This document shows positions 5,674-7,966 of a DNA stretch of 7,966 nt, in pieces (within the stretch, counting starts at the first letter, position 1; every line of letters starts with the position of its first letter). Location: assembly GCA_044868295.1 (NCBI GenBank), contig JBIOWF010000358.1, forward strand, positions 1-7,966. The letters are read 5' to 3'. Source of the DNA: JBIOWF01 sp044868295. Its GTDB lineage: Bacteria > Actinomycetota > Actinomycetes > Streptosporangiales > Streptosporangiaceae. Both the position numbers and the translations under genes were made by a program. The notes under the pieces were generated by a model, which was not told where the DNA came from, ran no database searches, and worked only from the letters and a program-made list of their open reading frames with translations.

Positions 5674-5701
5674 CTTGCATACAAGAGCTTCAGCATGCAA
5701 G
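5674..5701. promoter_or_regulatory. Candidate GntR-family operator, nested palindromes
   Basis: CTTGCATACAAG (5674-5685) is one base from the palindrome CTTGTATACAAG, a shape common for FadR/FCD-type GntR operators. A second arm ATGCAAG (5695-5701) makes a perfect 7-bp inverted repeat with CTTGCAT (5674-5680). It sits just ahead of the GTG at 5711 of the broken GntR gene, the expected place for an autoregulatory site. Confidence 0.4.
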
Positions 5702-5710
5702 GATGGTTTC

Positions 5711-5939
5711 GTGGACACCCCCCGAACCCGCCAGCCAGCCGCGCCGGCGCTCGCCCCCGTCGGACGGGACCGCGTGCGCCAGCGCACCTCCGACCGTGTC
5801 TACGACGAGCTCGCCGCCACCATCCGCACCCGCGGATACCGGCGGGAGCCTCGTTGTCGGAGACCCATCTGGCCGAGCAACTGCACATCAGCCGCACGCC
5901 GCTGCGCGAGGCCATCGCCAGACTGGTGGACGGCGGCCT
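5711..5939 (+). pseudogene. GntR-family transcriptional regulator, decayed (winged-helix fragment)
   Basis: This is the N-terminal DNA-binding part of a GntR regulator. From GTG 5711 it reads DRVYDELAATIRTR, the first helix of the family. One base is then missing near 5833, and the next frame continues with RIPAGASLSETHLAEQL and HISRTPLREAIARLVDGGL, the classic recognition-helix region (SRTPLREA). Coding similarity stops at about 5939, where enolase-like sequence begins, so the ligand-binding C-terminal domain is gone. Intact family members have about 210-250 residues; about 76 codons remain here. It presumably once controlled the SDR/FAH operon downstream. A functional truncated protein is unlikely because the frameshift precedes the recognition helix. 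Confidence 0.72.
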
Positions 5940-6159
5940 GAGGGCGACTGGCCCGGCTGGCGCGAGGTCACCGCGGTGTTGGGCGAGCAGGTCGAGCTCG
6001 TCGACGACGACCCGTTCGTCATCTCCGCCACCCTGCTGCGCCGCGGCATAGAAGCGAGCGCACCGCCAAATGAACCGACTCCTGTGCATGGAAGTCACCG
6101 AGCACACCGTGTCCGCCAAGCCGTGGCCGAACGGCCGGCCGGAAGGGAAGACAGCATGA
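5940..6159 (+). pseudogene. Enolase-like gene, internally deleted and frameshifted remnant
   Basis: Three pieces in three frames follow the order of enolase. Piece one (5940-6050) reads EGDWPGWREVTAVLGEQVEL, DDDPFVISATLLRRGI, matching the enolase stretch with W..LT..LGD.VQLVGDDLFVTN..RL..GI. Piece two (about 6047-6070) reads HRSERTAK, matching the enolase SER(V/T)AK segment. Piece three (6070-6159) reads MNRLLCMEVTE and ends in a tail like the enolase C-terminus (KPWPNGRPEG). Roughly 55-60 residues are missing between pieces one and two, as well as the whole N-terminal part, and one base is missing at about 6070. The last TGA overlaps the ATG of the dehydrogenase (ATGA), showing they were translationally coupled. 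In such an operon the enolase-like protein may have been a sugar-acid dehydratase rather than glycolytic enolase; that is inference. Confidence 0.6.
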
Positions 6160-6893
6160 GCAACCGATTCGAAGGACAGACCGTCCTGGTCACCGGTGCC
6201 GCGTCGGGAATTGGATACGAGATGGCGCGGCGTTTCCTTGCCGAGGGCGCCAACGTGTTCGCTGCGGACCTGGAGCCATCCGGCGTGCCGGAGGGGACCA
6301 TCGGAGTGCGGGTGGACGTGACAGATCCCGACTCCGTCGCCGCCGCTGTCGCCGCCGCCGTTGGGCAGACCGGCCGACTCGACGTCCTGTGCAACAACGC
6401 GGGCGCCTCCTCTACGACCGATCCGGTAGCCTGCACACCCGAAGAATGGGACCGGGTCTTCGCGGTCAACGCCCGCGGGGTTTTCCTGGGCACCAAATAC
6501 GCCCTGCCCACCATGCTCGCCCAGCACCGCGGCGTGATCGTCAACACCGCTTCGGCCGCCGGCCTCGTCGGATTCAAGGACCGCGCCGCCTACTGCGCAA
6601 GCAAGGGCGCCGTCATCGCATTCACCAAGCAGGTCGCCGTCCAGTACGCGGGCACCGGCGTGCGCTGCAACTCGATCTGCCCCGGCACCGTCGACTCCCC
6701 TTGGGTCGGGCGGCTCCTGGACGCCGCCGCCGACCCGACGCAGGCGCGCACCGCGCTGATCGCCCGCCAGCCGATGGGCCGCCTCGGGCAGCCCGGCGAG
6801 ATCGCCGAGGCCGCTTTGTATCTGGCCTCTGACGCAGCAGCCTTCATCACCGGCACCGAACTGGCCATAGACGGCGGACTGCTCGCCGGGTGA
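6156..6893 (+). CDS. Short-chain dehydrogenase/reductase (likely keto-deoxy sugar acid dehydrogenase)
   Basis: A classical SDR of 245 residues, full family length. The start is ATG 6156, with a GGAAGGG purine-rich site upstream; the ATG overlaps the stop of the enolase remnant. The cofactor motif is TGAASGIG (13-20), with acidic D38 at the end of the second strand favouring NAD over NADP. The NNAG motif is at 80-83, and the catalytic set is N105, S133, Y146 and K150 (YCASK). The C-terminus FITGTELAIDGG is typical. The next gene, 18 bases downstream, is an FAH-family hydrolase. SDR plus FAH pairs are known in non-phosphorylative L-rhamnose and L-fucose catabolism, where the SDR oxidises 2-keto-3-deoxy-L-rhamnonate or -fuconate at C4 to a 2,4-diketo acid. 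That role is inferred from context; the exact sugar is undetermined. Confidence 0.87.
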   Translation: MSNRFEGQTVLVTGAASGIGYEMARRFLAEGANVFAADLEPSGVPEGTIGVRVDVTDPDSVAAAVAAAVGQTGRLDVLCNNAGASSTTDPVACTPEEWDRVFAVNARGVFLGTKYALPTMLAQHRGVIVNTASAAGLVGFKDRAAYCASKGAVIAFTKQVAVQYAGTGVRCNSICPGTVDSPWVGRLLDAAADPTQARTALIARQPMGRLGQPGEIAEAALYLASDAAAFITGTELAIDGGLLAG

Positions 6894-6911
6894 CTTGACG
6901 AAAGGAAAATT

Positions 6912-7763
6912 ATGCGACTCATGCGCCTCGGGCAGCACGGCCGGGAGACACCTGTGCTACTCACCGCGGCCGGCGAGTACTTCGACCTGCGCGGTGTGAC
7001 CACCGATATCGACGGCGCGTTCCTCGCCGACGACGGGCCCGACCGTGTCCGCGCCGCACTCGCCGCCGGAGCCCTGCCCCGGATCGACGCCGACGGGATG
7101 CGGATCGGGGCTCCGATCGCCCGGCCAGGCGTCGTGCTGTGCATCGGCATGAACTATGCCGCGCACGCCGCCGAGACCGGCGCCCCGCCGCCGGAGCACC
7201 CGGTGATGTTCTACAAGGCTCCGAACACGGTCGTCGGGCCGGACGACGACATCCTGCTGCCCCACGCTTCGGAGAAGACCGACTGGGAGGTCGAGCTCGC
7301 CGTCGTCATCGGCCGCAGGGCACGCTACCTGGAGTCCCCCGAGCAGGCCCTTGAGTACGTCGCCGGATACACGATCTCCAACGATGTCTCCGAGCGCGCC
7401 TTCCAGCTCGATATCAGCGGGGGGCAGTGGTCGAAGGGGAAGAGCTGCGAGACATTCAACCCGCTGGGCCCATGGTTGGTGACCGCCGACGAAGTGCCGG
7501 ATCCGCAGGCGCTGCGGTTGCGGTCGTGGGTGAACGGCGAGCCCCGTCAGGACTCCTCGACCGCCGACATGGTCTCCGACGTCGCGACCCTGATCTACCA
7601 CCTGAGCCAGGTGACGGTGCTGGATCCCGGCGATGTGGTCAACACCGGCACCCCCGAGGGCGTGGCCCTCTCCGGCCGCTTCCCCTATCTGTCCGAAGGC
7701 GACCTCGTCGAGCTCGAGATCGACGGCCTCGGCCGTCAGACCCAGAAAGCGACTCGTGCATGA
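6912..7763 (+). CDS. Fumarylacetoacetate hydrolase-family enzyme (likely diketo-deoxy sugar acid hydrolase)
   Basis: A cytoplasmic metal-dependent C-C hydrolase of 283 residues, typical for the single-domain FAH family. The start is ATG 6912, with AAAGGA five bases upstream. After an N-terminal domain, the catalytic core begins at VVLCIGMNYAAHAAE (74-88), followed by MFYKAPNTVVGP (99-110). The metal ligands are in DWEVELAVVIG (E126, E128) and ISNDVSER (D158). WSKGKSCETFNPLGPW (173-188) and NTGTPEGV (244-251) complete the signature. Together with the SDR just upstream it probably cleaves a 2,4-diketo-3-deoxy acid to pyruvate and a hydroxy acid (lactate in the L-rhamnose/L-fucose pathways). Other FAH-family activities, such as acylpyruvate hydrolase or oxaloacetate decarboxylase, cannot be excluded. 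Its TGA overlaps an ATG that starts a 12-codon ORF. Confidence 0.88.
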   Translation: MRLMRLGQHGRETPVLLTAAGEYFDLRGVTTDIDGAFLADDGPDRVRAALAAGALPRIDADGMRIGAPIARPGVVLCIGMNYAAHAAETGAPPPEHPVMFYKAPNTVVGPDDDILLPHASEKTDWEVELAVVIGRRARYLESPEQALEYVAGYTISNDVSERAFQLDISGGQWSKGKSCETFNPLGPWLVTADEVPDPQALRLRSWVNGEPRQDSSTADMVSDVATLIYHLSQVTVLDPGDVVNTGTPEGVALSGRFPYLSEGDLVELEIDGLGRQTQKATRA

Positions 7764-7795
7764 GCATCCGGCTGGCCCTCGTACGCATCGACGTC
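7760..7795 (+). pseudogene. Twelve-codon stub coupled to the FAH gene (possible truncated next gene)
   Basis: ATG 7760 overlaps the FAH stop (ATGA), as in a coupled operon gene, and reads MSIRLALVRIDV before TAG. The next 170 bases to the window edge have no recognisable protein on either strand. It looks like the start of a lost downstream gene, but 12 codons cannot prove it. Confidence 0.25.
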
Positions 7796-7966
7796 TAGGA
7801 CAGCGGGTCGCGGCCTTCGCGCGAGCTCAGCCTGCGAAGCGTCCAGTTCCACAGCCCGAACCTGCTGCCTGGCGGCAAACCCAAGTGTCCACGGTCATGA
7901 ACCAGAAGCGGGCGATTGCGGTGTGACCGATCCCCCGCGGGCTGCGGACCAAGCCGGCGCCGGGCC

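Larger units (their letters stand above)
5304..5710. other. Debris region between the macrodomain gene and the GntR remnant, 407 bp
   Basis: No confidently intact gene is seen. It holds the possible 57-codon minus ORF (5344-5517), a coding-like minus fragment (5556-5655), a lone TTGACA at 5647-5652 without a matching -10 at normal spacing, and the GntR-type operator candidate at 5674-5701. Confidence 0.5.

Noticed and set aside
5652..6155. N-terminal extension in frame with the SDR
   Set aside because: SDR proteins start at the Rossmann strand, and the ATG at 6156 has a purine-rich ribosome site. The upstream part is enolase and regulator debris.
5556..6938. 460-codon minus-strand open frame covering the SDR gene
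   Set aside because: It is a shadow of the SDR gene and of the pseudogenes; only its last 33 residues look protein-like and are listed separately as a possible fragment.

Overview
The window is very GC-rich. Its genes have an almost all-G/C third codon position, GTG starts, strong GGAG-type ribosome binding sites, and a twin-arginine lipoprotein signal. This is what Streptomyces or a close actinomycete looks like. No rRNA, tRNA, CRISPR array or complete insertion sequence was seen.

Layout. (1) Bases 1-1091, minus strand: the start and most of a PotD-like ABC-transporter solute-binding lipoprotein, running off the left edge. (2) A 491-bp divergent intergenic region. (3) 1583-2617, plus: a Gfo/Idh/MocA-family NAD(P) oxidoreductase. 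(4) 2632-4314, minus: a 560-residue protein that joins a family-1-like uracil-DNA glycosylase domain to an arginine-type mono-ADP-ribosyltransferase domain. (5) A 314-bp divergent control region with a hairpin, two inverted repeats and candidate promoters for both directions. (6) 4629-5303, plus: a macrodomain protein. (7) 5304-5710: mostly debris, with one possible 57-codon minus-strand ORF. (8) 5711-6159: decayed remains of a GntR-type regulator and of an enolase-like gene. (9) 6156-6893 and 6912-7763, plus: an intact SDR dehydrogenase and a fumarylacetoacetate-hydrolase-family enzyme. (10) 7764-7966: a stub ORF and unassigned sequence.

The most interesting content is the divergent pair at 2632-5303. 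One gene couples a DNA-base-recognising fold to an enzyme that attaches ADP-ribose. The other is a macrodomain, the fold that binds or removes ADP-ribose. This resembles the logic of DarT/DarG-type DNA ADP-ribosylation toxin-antitoxin systems but with a different writer architecture. The macrodomain gene has a promoter close to the LexA-independent (PafBC / RecA-NDp) DNA-damage promoter of actinobacteria. I infer a DNA-damage or phage-triggered ADP-ribosylation system, with the macrodomain as reverser or immunity partner. That function is inference; the domain calls are well supported by visible motifs.

The right-hand part was probably a sugar-acid catabolic operon in the order GntR regulator, enolase-like dehydratase, SDR dehydrogenase, FAH-family hydrolase and perhaps one more gene. 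The two middle enzymes are intact, but the regulator and enolase are reduced to frameshifted, internally deleted fragments.
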